Shown here: positions 35,015 to 44,238 of the stretch, in pieces
Layout of the letters: the number at the start of each line of letters is the position of its first letter
Position numbering within the stretch: position 1 is the first letter of the stretch
NCBI RefSeq assembly: GCF_007830515.1
Contig: NZ_VLKT01000040.1
Location: 1 to 64,000, forward strand
Direction of reading: 5' to 3'
Length of the DNA stretch: 64,000 bases
Source of the DNA: Mesorhizobium tianshanense
GTDB taxonomy: Bacteria > Pseudomonadota > Alphaproteobacteria > Rhizobiales > Rhizobiaceae
Notes under the pieces: generated by a model
The model's database searches: none
Told to the model about the DNA's origin: nothing
What the model saw: only the letters and a program-made list of their open reading frames with translations
Made by a program: the position numbers and the translations under genes

Positions 35015-36556
35015 ATGACAGGTTCCATACTCATAGTCGATGACGATCCCGTGCAGCGCAGGCTGCTAGAGGCGGCGGTGACGAAATTCGGCCACAGCGC
35101 GATTGTCACGGATGGCGGCGAGGCTGGTCTTGATGTTCTCGACGGGCCCAATGCGAGCGACGTCTCGGTGATCATCCTCGACCTGGTCATGCCGGGCCTC
35201 GACGGCATCGGCGTGCTGAAGGCGATGCGCGAGCGCGGTATCCATGTTCCGGTCATCGTGCAGACCGCCCAGGGTGGCATCGAGACCGTCGTTTCGGCCA
35301 TGCGTCACGGCGCCTTCGATTTCGTCGTCAAGCCGGCTTCTCCCGACAGGCTGCAGGCGTCGATCGGCAATGCGCTCAAGGTCGAGGCGGTCGAGGGCGA
35401 AGTGAAGCGCACGTCGCGGCGTCGCGGCGGCAATCTGACCTTCAAGGACATGATCACGCACAGTCCGGCGATGGACCGGGTGATCCGTCTCGGCCAGAAG
35501 GCGGCCGCGTCCAACATCCCGATCCTTATCGAGGGCGAATCCGGCGTCGGCAAGGAGTTGGTGGCGCGCGCCATCCAGGGCAGCGGCGACCGTCGTTCAA
35601 AACCCTTCGTTACCGTCAATTGCGGCGCCATTCCCGACAATCTGGTCGAATCGATCCTGTTCGGCCACGAGAAGGGCTCGTTCACCGGCGCCACCGACAA
35701 ACACACGGGCAAGTTCGTCGAGGCGCATTCGGGCACGCTCTTCCTCGACGAGATCGGCGATCTGCCGCTCGACGTGCAGGTCAAGCTGTTGCGCGCCGTA
35801 CAGGACGGTGAGGTCGATCCGGTCGGCGGGCGTTCGACCGTCAGGGTCGACATCAGGCTGATCTCGGCGACACACCGCAATCTTCTGCAGCAGGTCAAGG
35901 ACGGCAAGTTCCGCGAGGATCTGTTCTATCGGCTGAACGTCTATCCGATCTTCGTGCCGCCGCTGCGCGATCGTCGCGACGATATCCCGTATTTGGTCGA
36001 GCACTTCATGGAGAAGGTCTCGCCCACCGATACACGTCACCGTCTGCACGGCATTTCGGCCGCGGCGCTCGCCATGCTGCAGGCCTATGACTGGCCGGGA
36101 AACATCCGGCAGCTGGAAAATGCCGTCTTCCGGGCCTCGGTGCTTTGCGAGGGCGACGTGCTGACCGAGGAGGAGTTTCCGCAGATCCGGGCGCAGGTCG
36201 AGGGCACTGTCAATCTCGATGCGCATGGCGCGTTGCCACATCCCGCCTTGCCTTTGGCCGTCGAGCCGCGTGGAGGGGACACGGCGGCCGATGACGGCAT
36301 CGCTGCGGCCGAGCTCGATTCGCCGGCCAGGCCGCAGCCCCGCTTCGGTACGCTGCGGGCGCTCGACGAACGCGGCAATGTACGCGCGCTGGCCGATGTC
36401 GAACTCGAAATGATCAAGCTCGCCATCGACCATTACAACGGCCAGATGAGCGAAGTCGCCCGCCGCCTCGGCATCGGCCGTTCCACGCTTTACAGGAAGC
36501 TCAAGGAGTATGGCATCGACCCGGAAACAGGCCGTGTCGACCGGCTCGCTTCCTGA
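35015..36556 (+). CDS. Sigma-54-dependent response regulator, NtrC family
   Basis: The 513-residue regulator has a receiver domain (phospho-acceptor D56 in IILDLVMPG, switch K106) and an AAA+ sigma-54 activator domain with Walker A GESGVGKE (174-181) and Walker B GTLFLDEIGDLP. A Fis-type helix-turn-helix is at the end (about 465-505, MSEVARRLGIGRSTLYRKLKEYG). The sigma-54 contact loop reads GSFTGA (221-226) instead of GAFTGA. A Pro/Ala-rich linker (about 400-450) separates the AAA+ domain from the HTH. No histidine kinase is adjacent, so its signal is unknown. Ribosome-site support for ATG 35015 is weak. Confidence 0.92.
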   Translation: MTGSILIVDDDPVQRRLLEAAVTKFGHSAIVTDGGEAGLDVLDGPNASDVSVIILDLVMPGLDGIGVLKAMRERGIHVPVIVQTAQGGIETVVSAMRHGAFDFVVKPASPDRLQASIGNALKVEAVEGEVKRTSRRRGGNLTFKDMITHSPAMDRVIRLGQKAAASNIPILIEGESGVGKELVARAIQGSGDRRSKPFVTVNCGAIPDNLVESILFGHEKGSFTGATDKHTGKFVEAHSGTLFLDEIGDLPLDVQVKLLRAVQDGEVDPVGGRSTVRVDIRLISATHRNLLQQVKDGKFREDLFYRLNVYPIFVPPLRDRRDDIPYLVEHFMEKVSPTDTRHRLHGISAAALAMLQAYDWPGNIRQLENAVFRASVLCEGDVLTEEEFPQIRAQVEGTVNLDAHGALPHPALPLAVEPRGGDTAADDGIAAAELDSPARPQPRFGTLRALDERGNVRALADVELEMIKLAIDHYNGQMSEVARRLGIGRSTLYRKLKEYGIDPETGRVDRLAS

Positions 36557-36937
36557 CGAGGCAAGGTCCGGCCAGCTTGCCAGTTTGGCATCAGGACAGA
36601 TTGACAGTCATCGATGGGGCGTGACGCGTGCCGGGGCGAGGCATTTGCGGCAGTGTTCACGCATTGAGGCGTCCGGTAACAGATCGTGTTGCGGGCAAAG
36701 GCCGAAACATGATCTAAACCAGCAGTTTACCAAGAAACCCTGCGTAATATTTTTGACGGGATATCGCCACGGTGTTACCGCATTTCGGCTTCAATAAGCG
36801 ATGATTAACCATTAGGATCGATATTCGGGTGTGAACACCACCGCATCCGTTTGGTCAAATCCGGGGACAAACGGCAGCCTGCAAGGCCTTTTGATTTGAA
36901 CAAAGTCGAACGACACACAGACGTGCGGCACTATCAC
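36557..36937 (+). promoter_or_regulatory. Intergenic region with upstream elements of the DUF882 gene
   Basis: No gene is seen except a possible 29-residue N-terminal extension of the DUF882 frame (from TTG 36851). The region holds a CtrA half-site at 36805-36812 and a palindrome GGTGT-GA-ACACC at 36828-36839, both within 140 bp of the chosen start. Confidence 0.45.
36805..36812. promoter_or_regulatory. CtrA half-site TTAACCAT upstream of the DUF882 gene
   Basis: An exact TTAACCAT occurs 126 bp before ATG 36938. It is the third intergenic copy in this window, here in front of a predicted peptidoglycan-modifying protein. Binding is not demonstrated. Confidence 0.4.
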
Positions 36938-38782
36938 ATGAGCGTCTGGCCGAGATGGCTGGCAGCGGTGATTCTCGCCTTTGGCTTCCTTGCAGCGGCT
37001 GCGACCGGCGCCAGCGCCCAGTCACGCTCACTGAAACTCTACAACCTCCACACGAAGGAGAAGGCGGAAATCGTCTTCAAGCGCGGCGGCCGCTACGACC
37101 AGGCCGGTCTGAAAAAGATCAATGTCTTGCTGCGCGACTGGCGCCGCAACGAGCCGACCAAGATGGATCCGCGCCTGCTGGACCTGGTCTGGGAGGCTTA
37201 TCGGCAGAGCGGCTCCAGAGACTATATCCAGGTCGTGTGCGGTTATCGCTCGCCGTCAACGAACTCGATGCTGCGCGGCCGCAGCAGGGGCGTCGCCAAG
37301 AAAAGCCAGCATATGCTCGGCAAAGCCATGGACTTCTACATTCCCGGCGTGCCGCTTAAGAAACTGCGCGACATCGGCCTCAAGATGCAGGGCGGTGGCG
37401 TCGGTTACTATCCTTCGTCCGGCTCGCCCTTCGTCCACATGGATGTCGGCAATGTGCGCCACTGGCCGGGTATCAGCCGCCGGGAACTGGCGCGCGTGTT
37501 CCCCGATGGCAAGACGCTGCATGTGCCGAGCGACGGCAAGCCGCTGCCCGGCTATTCGCAGGCGCTCGCCTCCTACAAGGCGCGCAAGGGCGCCGGCACT
37601 CCCGCCATCGAACTGGCCAGCGCAGGTGGCGGTTCCAAGAAATCCGGCGGTCTGTTGGCGGCTTTCTTCGGCGGCGGTGAAGACGAGGCGGACGACAGCG
37701 CCGATGTTGCAGCCGCGCCAACGCCGAAGTCAAAGAACGTGAAGATGGCGAGCGCGAAACCGACGCCGGCCGCCAAGAGCAGCCAGCTCCCGGGCATTGC
37801 CATCGTGTCGCCTCAGGATGCGAAGCGCGCCGAGATTCCGCAAATCGCCGATGCGCCTGCTCCGGAACCGGAGGAGGACACGCCGGAAACGATCATCGCC
37901 GCGCTGCCGGCGCGCAGCGTTCCGTTGCCTGATTTCGCCCCGCGTCCGAAGACCGACGTCGGCGCCCAGCCGCCCGAAAACGTGCCGTTCGGCGTGGCGG
38001 ATGCCACCGCCACCACCGAACAGGCTGTGGCGACCGCGCAAGCGCCGGCAGGCGTTCCCTTCGGCATAGCCGACCCGTCCGTTGCCACCGGTCCGACGCA
38101 GGTTGCCGCCACCAACATTCCATTGCCGACCTGGCGTCCCGATCACTCGCTGCCGGCCGACATTGCAGCGGCCGACCTTGCGCCGCAGGACAAGGATGTG
38201 CTTTTGGCGCTGGCTGATACGGCCGGGCATGGCGAGACCGCTACCGATGCATTCTCGGTGCTGCCGTCGGCGCGGCCTGACTTGACGCCGACTGACCAGG
38301 TCCAGCCCGACGAGGTCAAGGCCGTCCTCGAGCGGGTCAGCGCAACCGACGGATACCAGGTCGCTTCGCTCTCCCAGCCGAGCTCGATCTCCATCGATCC
38401 GGCGAACGTCGATGCCGCATCGCCGCGCAAGGCTGTCTTTTCCCGCCCGGCCGGCTCCGATCCGGCCGCAGCGATCGGGGCGGGTGTGAAGACCACCCGC
38501 AAGGAAGCCAGGGCAACCGCCCGTGATCTGAAGCCCGGTCCAAAGGCCGTGGTGATCCCCGCCGAGCCGCAGGCTGCGCGCTGGGCGCTGAACAGCGGCG
38601 AGGAGGTCGCCACCGTTTCCAGCGCAACGACGGCGCCGCGCTATGCCTACAACATCGTGCACACGCCGCCGAGCGAGGTCTACACCGCGGGCTTCCAGCC
38701 GGACGATCAGTCGGCCGACGCCAACCGATTCACCGGCAATGCCGTCAAGTTCCTGTCGGTCGCCCGCTTCCAGACCAAATAG
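36938..38782 (+). CDS. DUF882 (MepK/YcbK-like, M15-type) secreted protein with long C-terminal extension
   Basis: The 614-residue product has a signal peptide (about 1-27, ending TGASAQ) followed by a DUF882 domain (about 30-185). The M15-type metal-site motifs are CGYRSPSTNSML, SQHMLGKAMDFYIPG and GVGYYPSSGSPFVHMDVG. Related enzymes cut peptide cross-links of peptidoglycan. The remaining 400 residues are low-complexity, Ala/Pro-rich and probably disordered, with repeats such as VPFGVAD/VPFGIAD. ATG 36938 starts the signal peptide directly, but no Shine-Dalgarno site is seen and the frame is open to 36851. A strong terminator follows. Confidence 0.85.
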   Translation: MSVWPRWLAAVILAFGFLAAAATGASAQSRSLKLYNLHTKEKAEIVFKRGGRYDQAGLKKINVLLRDWRRNEPTKMDPRLLDLVWEAYRQSGSRDYIQVVCGYRSPSTNSMLRGRSRGVAKKSQHMLGKAMDFYIPGVPLKKLRDIGLKMQGGGVGYYPSSGSPFVHMDVGNVRHWPGISRRELARVFPDGKTLHVPSDGKPLPGYSQALASYKARKGAGTPAIELASAGGGSKKSGGLLAAFFGGGEDEADDSADVAAAPTPKSKNVKMASAKPTPAAKSSQLPGIAIVSPQDAKRAEIPQIADAPAPEPEEDTPETIIAALPARSVPLPDFAPRPKTDVGAQPPENVPFGVADATATTEQAVATAQAPAGVPFGIADPSVATGPTQVAATNIPLPTWRPDHSLPADIAAADLAPQDKDVLLALADTAGHGETATDAFSVLPSARPDLTPTDQVQPDEVKAVLERVSATDGYQVASLSQPSSISIDPANVDAASPRKAVFSRPAGSDPAAAIGAGVKTTRKEARATARDLKPGPKAVVIPAEPQAARWALNSGEEVATVSSATTAPRYAYNIVHTPPSEVYTAGFQPDDQSADANRFTGNAVKFLSVARFQTK

Positions 38783-38801
38783 CGGATCGACCGAGCAATA
38801 C

Positions 38802-38833
38802 AAAGCCGCGCCGGGCAGCCCGCGCGGCTTTTT
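38802..38833 (+). terminator. Rho-independent terminator after the DUF882 gene
   Basis: AAAGCCGCGC (38802-38811) pairs perfectly with GCGCGGCTTT (38822-38831) across a 10-base loop, followed by more T. It lies between converging genes and may also serve eda on the other strand, where a shorter T-run is present. Confidence 0.92.
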
Positions 38834-38895
38834 GTTGTCCGCAGAAAAGAACGTCGGCGATACCGCCAATCTCCCGCTAGTGAGAGAGATTGGCT

Positions 38896-39534
38896 CTACC
38901 GCCCGAGCTTGCTCGCCGCGCGCGCCAAGGCTTCGATTTCGTCCCACTTGCCGGCCTTGACCAGGTCGTCCGGCGCCACCCAGGAGCCGCCGACGCAGAT
39001 GACGTTCGGCAGGCTCAGATAGTCGGCGGCGTTCTTGCCGGTGATGCCGCCGGTCGGGCAGAATTGCACATCGGCGAGCGGCGAGGCGAATGCCTTGAGC
39101 GAGGCGATGCCGCCCGACTGTTCGGCCGGGAAGAACTTCAGGAAACGCAAGCCTGCCTCGCGGGCGGCCATGATCTCGCCGGGCGTGATGGCGCCAGGCA
39201 GCAACGGCACGTCGCTGTCCTTCGCCGCCGCCAGAAGCTCGCGGGTGATGCCGGGGCTGACGATGAACTTCGAGCCGGCTGCCGCCGCCGCGCCGAACTG
39301 GCGGGCGTCCAGAATGGTGCCGGCGCCGACGATGGCGTCCTCGACTTCGCTTGCCACGAGCCGGATCGCCTCCAGCGCGTCGGCGGTCCGCAGCGTGATC
39401 TCGATCGCCGGCAGGCCGCCGCGCGCCAGCGCGCGCGCCAGCGGCACGGCGTCGGCGACATTGGCGATCTTCAGCACCGGGATGACCGGCTGGCCGTTAA
39501 GCAGCGACAGGAGTTTTTGGGTCTTGGCTGACAT
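38896..39534 (-). CDS. eda: 2-dehydro-3-deoxyphosphogluconate aldolase
   Basis: The 212-residue class I aldolase splits KDPG to pyruvate and glyceraldehyde-3-phosphate in the Entner-Doudoroff pathway. The Schiff-base lysine is K133 in FLKFFPAE and the catalytic glutamate is E45 in IEITLRT. The phosphate-binding blocks CPTGGIT and VGGSWV are present. Length and start (ATG 39534) are standard. It stands alone and diverges from trhO; edd and zwf are not in the window. Confidence 0.95.
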   Translation of the reverse strand: MSAKTQKLLSLLNGQPVIPVLKIANVADAVPLARALARGGLPAIEITLRTADALEAIRLVASEVEDAIVGAGTILDARQFGAAAAAGSKFIVSPGITRELLAAAKDSDVPLLPGAITPGEIMAAREAGLRFLKFFPAEQSGGIASLKAFASPLADVQFCPTGGITGKNAADYLSLPNVICVGGSWVAPDDLVKAGKWDEIEALARAASKLGR

Positions 39535-39732
39535 TCGCTCTGTCTCTCCGGCTGGGCACTGGGGCAGTTCAACCGATTAGCAGAAGGCTGTTTTTCTGTC
39601 CACGAAGGCAAGCGTGTCGCGATGTCACGCACTGCCAGCGGTTCCGTCAGCCCGGCCTTCAAGGCCATCAAAGAGAGGCTCTTACTCGCCCTGCCTTGAA
39701 TCGGCTTTCGTGAGCGTTTAGTGGCTTCAACG

Positions 39733-40656
39733 ATGACACTGCCCAATCAACCTTTCCGCGTCGCCGCGCTCTACAGGTTTGCCCGGCTCGACGACTTCGA
39801 GGCGTTGCGTACCCCGCTCGCCGCCTTCTGCTGCGGACGCGGTATCAAAGGCACGCTGCTTCTGGCGCATGAGGGCATCAACGGCACGGTCGCCGGCAGC
39901 GAAGCGGCGGTCGCCGCGCTTATTGATCATCTCGAATCCATCGAAGGTCTCGCCGGTCTCGAGGTCAAATACAGCAGCGCCGCGCAGATGCCGTTCCATC
40001 GCATGAAGGTGCGGCTGAAGCGCGAGATTGTCACCATGGGCGTCGCGGATCTCGATCCGGCGGCGAGCGCCGGCACCTATGTCGCGCCGGTCGACTGGAA
40101 CGCACTGATCTCGGATGCGGACACTGTCGTCATCGACACGCGCAACGCCTACGAAGTGTCGATCGGCACCTTCAAGGGCGCGGTCGATCCCGCCACGACG
40201 AGCTTTCGCGAATTCCCGGCCTGGGTCGAGCAGCACCGAGCCGATCTGGTCGGCCGGAAGGTGGCCATGTTCTGCACCGGCGGCATACGCTGCGAGAAAG
40301 CAACGGCCTATGTGAAGTCACTCGGCTTCGAGGATGTGTTCCATCTCAAGGGCGGCATACTGAAATATCTCGAAGAGGTGCCCGCCGAACAGAGCCTCTG
40401 GCAGGGCGAGTGCTTCGTCTTCGACGAGCGCGTCTCGGTGTCGCACGGCCTCGCTGAGGGTGAGGCCGAACTGTGCCGCGCCTGCCGGCATCCGCTGACC
40501 GGGCAGGACCGGCTGTCGCCGAAATATGCTGCCGGCGTCTCGTGCCCGCACTGCTTCGACGCCCGTTCAGACGAGGATCGCGCGCGCTACGCCGAGCGCC
40601 AGCGCCAGGTCGAGCTTGCGCAGGCGCAAGGCAGGGGCCCGCATATCGGCCGTTAG
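39733..40656 (+). CDS. trhO: tRNA uridine(34) hydroxylase, rhodanese family
   Basis: The 307-residue protein of the YceA/TrhO family hydroxylates U34 of certain tRNAs. An N-terminal ferredoxin-like domain (about 5-95, with [17 protein letters not shown]) precedes a rhodanese domain with catalytic C181 in [11 protein letters not shown]. The C-terminal tail has two CxxC pairs (CRAC and CPHC) that could bind zinc. ATG 39733 is preferred; GTG 39721 is also in frame. No strong ribosome site is visible for either. It is transcribed alone. Confidence 0.93.
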   Translation: MTLPNQPFRVAALYRFARLDDFEALRTPLAAFCCGRGIKGTLLLAHEGINGTVAGSEAAVAALIDHLESIEGLAGLEVKYSSAAQMPFHRMKVRLKREIVTMGVADLDPAASAGTYVAPVDWNALISDADTVVIDTRNAYEVSIGTFKGAVDPATTSFREFPAWVEQHRADLVGRKVAMFCTGGIRCEKATAYVKSLGFEDVFHLKGGILKYLEEVPAEQSLWQGECFVFDERVSVSHGLAEGEAELCRACRHPLTGQDRLSPKYAAGVSCPHCFDARSDEDRARYAERQRQVELAQAQGRGPHIGR

Positions 40657-40795
40657 GACACGGCAGGTCCTGACATCACTTCGTTCTGCCATCATTGGCA
40701 AAGCCCGTCATTGTAATGTCAATATGCGGGCCCTACGTCTTCGACGTCCGAAACCTAACCCGGCACGTTCGACCGGGCCAATTCTGGAGGCATTG

Positions 40796-41560
40796 ATGTT
40801 CGATCCCAAGAAGCTCCTCGACGATCTGCTCGGCTCGCAAATCCCCGGAACGGGGTCGACCGTCCGCGACAAAGGGGGTCAGGCGGTGCAGATGGCCAAG
40901 GACAACCCGCTGGCGGCCGGTGCGCTGGCCGCGGTGCTGCTTGGAACCGGCGCTGGCCGTCAAGTCACCGGCACTGCGGTGAAGCTCGGCGGCCTGGCCG
41001 TGATCGGCGGCCTCGCCTACAAGGCCTACCAGAATTACAAGAACGGCAACGCGCCTGCGGAGACGCCCGCAGCCGGCGAACCGGAATTGCTGCCGCCGCC
41101 CGCCGATACCAGCTTCCACCCCTCGCAGGCGCCGCAAGGCGAGGATGAATTCACGCTGACGCTGGTGCGGGCGATGATTTCGGCGGCGAAGGCGGATGGC
41201 CATATCGACGACGACGAGCGGCAAAAGATCGCCGGCAAGCTCAGCGTCGCGGGCATCGGCACCGACGCGGAGAAATTCCTGATGTCGGAGCTGGAAACGC
41301 CGCTCGACCTGGATACGCTGGTCGCCGGCGCCCAAAGCGACGCGCAGAAGCTCGAACTCTATACCGCCTCGCGCCTCACCATCGATCCGGATACGCGTGC
41401 CGAACGCGGCTATCTCGACCTGCTCGCCGGCCGGCTCGGCCTGCCGGACGCGCTGGTCGACCATGTCGAGGCGACAGTGTCGGCGGCAAAGGTGCCGGCG
41501 TCAGGGGTGCCGGCGTCAGGCAAGGCAACCGGCAACGCCGCCGCCAATTCGCGCCGGTAG
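40796..41560 (+). CDS. DUF533/TerB-like protein
   Basis: The 254-residue protein starts at ATG 40796 behind CTGGAGG. A DUF533 N-terminal region contains a hydrophobic, glycine-rich stretch (about 37-75, LAAGALAAVLLGTGAGRQVTG). The C-terminal part (about 115-225) is a TerB-like helical domain with MISAAKADGHIDDDERQKIAGKL, whose acidic motif is typical. A duplicated 15-bp unit at 41491-41520 encodes two VPASG repeats near the end. These proteins are often membrane-associated; the biochemical role is not known. A clear terminator follows at 41679. Confidence 0.85.
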   Translation: MFDPKKLLDDLLGSQIPGTGSTVRDKGGQAVQMAKDNPLAAGALAAVLLGTGAGRQVTGTAVKLGGLAVIGGLAYKAYQNYKNGNAPAETPAAGEPELLPPPADTSFHPSQAPQGEDEFTLTLVRAMISAAKADGHIDDDERQKIAGKLSVAGIGTDAEKFLMSELETPLDLDTLVAGAQSDAQKLELYTASRLTIDPDTRAERGYLDLLAGRLGLPDALVDHVEATVSAAKVPASGVPASGKATGNAAANSRR

Positions 41561-41678
41561 GCTTCAGTTCGGAGAGCGGGAATCCGGCGTCCTTTTGCGT
41601 TAACGTCTCATTTACCCAGGAAGCGCATGATTCTAGACAGTCGGATCGGCTTTCCTCCTCCCAAGCCTGGTTCGGATC

Positions 41679-41706
41679 GGGGCGGCCGCCAATGGCCGCC
41701 CTTTTT
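41679..41706 (+). terminator. Rho-independent terminator after the TerB-like gene
   Basis: GGGCGGCC (41680-41687) pairs with GGCCGCCC (41694-41701) around GCCAAT and is followed by TTTTT. It lies 119 bp after the stop codon. Confidence 0.88.
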
Positions 41707-41720
41707 GTCGGAACTGGCTG

Positions 41721-41840
41721 GCGCATAACCCGAAATCGGAATCGATTTTTTGAAGGGATCATGCGCAAAATCAATTTGCTCAAAAATCGAGGTGCAGTAG
41801 CGTCCTTTGCGCGTCCTAAACGGGCACGCGGCGCTGTAAG
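41721..41840. repeat. Two-module dispersed palindromic repeat, copy 3
   Basis: Module A (41721-41768, GCGCATAACCCGAAATCGG paired with the later CGATTTTTTGAAGGGATCATGCGC) is followed by module B (41794-41840, from AGTAGCGTCC to GGCGCTGTAA). Order and orientation match copy 1 at 6161-6260. It ends 10 bp before the SDR start codon, so it must form part of that gene's leader. Confidence 0.75.
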
Positions 41841-41849
41841 AGGACAGTC

Positions 41850-42605
41850 ATGACAGATTACAGAACCGCCATCGTCACCGGCGCCGGTACAGGTGTCGGC
41901 AAAAGCGTCGCCACGGCGCTGCTCAAGGCTGGCTGGAACACTGTGTTCTGTGGACGCCGCAAGCCGGTTCTGGACAAGGCGATCGCCGAGGCCGGATCGA
42001 CGGAAGCCAAGGCATTGGCGGTCGCCTGCGACATCAGCAAGGCCGACCAGGTCGACGACCTGTTCGAGACGGTGGCGGCGGCTTTCGGCCGTGTCGATCT
42101 GCTCTTCAACAATGCCGGCATGGGCTACAAGTCGACATTGATCGACGAGATCCCGGTCGAGGCATGGAACGACATTGTCGGGGTCAATCTCACCGGCTCG
42201 TTCCTGTGCGCCCGCGCCGCCTTCGGTGCCATGCGCAGGCAGCAGCCGATGGGCGGCCGCATCATCAACAACGGCTCTGTGTCGGCTTACGCGCCGCGGC
42301 CGGGCTCGGTGCCCTATACCGCGACAAAGCATGCAATTACCGGGCTGACCAAGACGCTGGCGCTGGACGGCCGGCCCTATGACATAGCCTGCGGCCAGAT
42401 CGACATCGGCAACGCTTTGACCGACATGGCGCAGGCGATGACGGTCGGAGTGCCGCAGGCCAATGGGTCCATCGCCGCCGAAGCGGTGATGGACGTTCAG
42501 CGCGTCGCCGATGCCGTCGTCCATATGGCCAGCCTGCCGCTTGACGCCAATGTGCTGTTCATGACCGTGATGGCGACAAAGATGCCGTTCGTTGGACGAG
42601 GGTGA
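41850..42605 (+). CDS. SDR family NAD(P)-dependent oxidoreductase
   Basis: The 251-residue classical short-chain dehydrogenase has the cofactor motif TGAGTGVG (10-17), the NNAG motif in LLFNNAGMG, the catalytic serine in NNGSVSAYAPRPG, and YTATK for the Tyr/Lys pair. The C-terminal part MTVGVPQANGSIAAEAVMDV is unusual for fatty-acid reductases and resembles general SDRs of sugar or alcohol metabolism. The substrate cannot be told. The start codon lies just after a dispersed repeat, with AAGAGGA upstream. It is convergent with the YCII gene. Confidence 0.9.
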   Translation: MTDYRTAIVTGAGTGVGKSVATALLKAGWNTVFCGRRKPVLDKAIAEAGSTEAKALAVACDISKADQVDDLFETVAAAFGRVDLLFNNAGMGYKSTLIDEIPVEAWNDIVGVNLTGSFLCARAAFGAMRRQQPMGGRIINNGSVSAYAPRPGSVPYTATKHAITGLTKTLALDGRPYDIACGQIDIGNALTDMAQAMTVGVPQANGSIAAEAVMDVQRVADAVVHMASLPLDANVLFMTVMATKMPFVGRG

Positions 42606-42618
42606 GGGGCCGGCCTCA

Positions 42619-42999
42619 TTAGGATGGTGTGACCGGAAACGGCACGCCGGGAAGATACAGCGAAATGGGACGGATTTCGTAAACGGCGGTCGGATTGACG
42701 CGGCGAAGGTCGCGTGCAATCGCGATCGCGGCATCCCGCGTGGCGCAGTCGACGACGTAGAGACCCAACAATTGCTCCTTGGTCTCGGCGAAGGGTCCGT
42801 CAATGACCATTCCGGCGCCCGGCCCGCGCAAGGTACACGCGTCTTGTGTCGCCCCGAGCCGCGCCGCCGGCCCAAGGGTGCGTTCACGGTAGAGCCGTTC
42901 GTTGATCTGGAGCAGGTCCGTCATCAGCGCTGCATCCTCTTCCGGCGTCAACGCCGCGACCGCTTCTTCCACGTGATAGGCGAGGATGGCATAAAACAT
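42619..42999 (-). CDS. YCII/DGPF-domain protein
   Basis: The 126-residue protein has the YCII-related fold with the signature DGPFAETKEQLLGLYVVDC (about 67-85) and a start MFYAILAYHVEEAV. In many genomes such proteins are encoded near ECF sigma factors, but none is seen here. It lies 54 bp downstream of the aminotransferase on the same strand and may be cotranscribed. The enzymatic role is unknown; a conserved His/Asp pair in YCII relatives suggests catalysis. Confidence 0.88.
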   Translation of the reverse strand: MFYAILAYHVEEAVAALTPEEDAALMTDLLQINERLYRERTLGPAARLGATQDACTLRGPGAGMVIDGPFAETKEQLLGLYVVDCATRDAAIAIARDLRRVNPTAVYEIRPISLYLPGVPFPVTPS

Positions 43000-43053
43000 C
43001 TGATGTCACCTTTCTTCGGTCGTGAATTCTGTCGCCGTCGACAGCGAGCTGCC

Positions 43054-44238
43054 TCACTTGCCCAGAAACGCCTCGATCCGCTCCAGCGCGCGCAGGATGT
43101 TCTCTTCGGAATTGGCGTAGGACAGCCTGATGTAGCCTTCGCCGAGAATGCCGAAATCGGGTCCGCCGATCAGCGCCACGCCGGTGTCCTCGAGCAGGGC
43201 GGACGCCAGTTTCTTGGCCTTCCAGCCAGTTCTGGAGACGTTGGGGAAGGCATAGAACGCGCCCTTCGGCGTGACGCAGGAAACGCCGGGCAAAGCGTTC
43301 AGCCCCTCGACCACGACCTTTCTGCGGCGGTCGAAGGCGCGCATCATCTTGGCGACGTCGTCCTGCGGGCCGTCGATGGCGGCGATGCCGGCATACTGGC
43401 TCGGCGCGTTGACGCAGGACCAGCAATTGACCGCCAGCTTGCGCACCTTGTCGTAGAGGTGGGCGCTCTTGTCGCCGTTCGGCCAGATCGACCAGCCCAT
43501 GCGCCAGCCGGTCATCGCCCAGGTCTTCGACCAGCCGTTGAGGATGATCAGCCGGTCGCGGATTTCGGGAAAGTTGAGCAGCGAGCAATGCGTCTCGCCG
43601 TCGTAGGTCATCACGTCGTAGATCTCGTCGGAGAGGATGGCTACGTCCGGGTGCGCTTCCAGCCCTTTGACCAGCTTCTCGATCTCGGCGCGGGGGGTGA
43701 CTCCGCCGGTCGGGTTGGCCGGCGAGTTGAGGATGAGCAGCCGGGTCTTCGGCGTGATCAGCGCCAGCGTCTCTTCAGCCGAGAAGGCAAAGCCGTTCTC
43801 CTCGCGCATCGGCACCGGCACCGGAGCAGCACCGGTGAACTCGATCATCGAGCGATAGATGGGAAAGCCGGGATCGGGATAGAGGATCTCCGCGCCCGGT
43901 TCGCCGAACATCAGGATCGCGGCGAACATGGTCGGCTTGCCGCCGGGCAGGATCATCACCGCCTCGGGTGACACCTCCACGCCCGTGGTGGTCAGCGTGC
44001 GGCGCACCACCGCTTCGCGTGTCGCCAGCAGGCCGTTGGCCGGCGTGTAGCCGTGGTGGCCGTCGCGCAGCGCCTTGATCGCCGCCTCGACGATGTGCTG
44101 CGGCGTCTTGAAGTCGGGCTGGCCGATGCCGAGATTGACGATATCGCGGCCCTGATGAGCAAGTGCGGTGGCACGAGCCAGCACCGCGAAGGCATTTTCC
44201 TCGCCGAGACGATCGAAGGCCGAAATCGTGTGGAGCAT
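43054..44238 (-). CDS. Class I/II PLP-dependent aminotransferase
   Basis: The 394-residue fold-type I aminotransferase belongs to the aspartate-aminotransferase-like Igamma group. It has LGIGQPDFKTPQHI near the start, GYTPANGLLATREAV, LNSPANPTGGV, LSDEIYDVMTY, and the PLP lysine in LNGWSKTWAMTGWRMGW. RLSYANSEENI near the end contains the carboxylate-binding arginine. The substrate amino acid is undetermined. ATG 44238 is chosen as the family start MLHTISAFDRLGEENAF; upstream codons to 44304 lack conservation. It is divergent from the GNAT gene at 44322. Confidence 0.92.
   Translation of the reverse strand: MLHTISAFDRLGEENAFAVLARATALAHQGRDIVNLGIGQPDFKTPQHIVEAAIKALRDGHHGYTPANGLLATREAVVRRTLTTTGVEVSPEAVMILPGGKPTMFAAILMFGEPGAEILYPDPGFPIYRSMIEFTGAAPVPVPMREENGFAFSAEETLALITPKTRLLILNSPANPTGGVTPRAEIEKLVKGLEAHPDVAILSDEIYDVMTYDGETHCSLLNFPEIRDRLIILNGWSKTWAMTGWRMGWSIWPNGDKSAHLYDKVRKLAVNCWSCVNAPSQYAGIAAIDGPQDDVAKMMRAFDRRRKVVVEGLNALPGVSCVTPKGAFYAFPNVSRTGWKAKKLASALLEDTGVALIGGPDFGILGEGYIRLSYANSEENILRALERIEAFLGK

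Noticed and set aside
41376-42887. 503-codon minus-strand frame spanning SDR and its flanks
   Set aside because: It crosses a repeat, a terminator and a well-supported SDR gene on the other strand.
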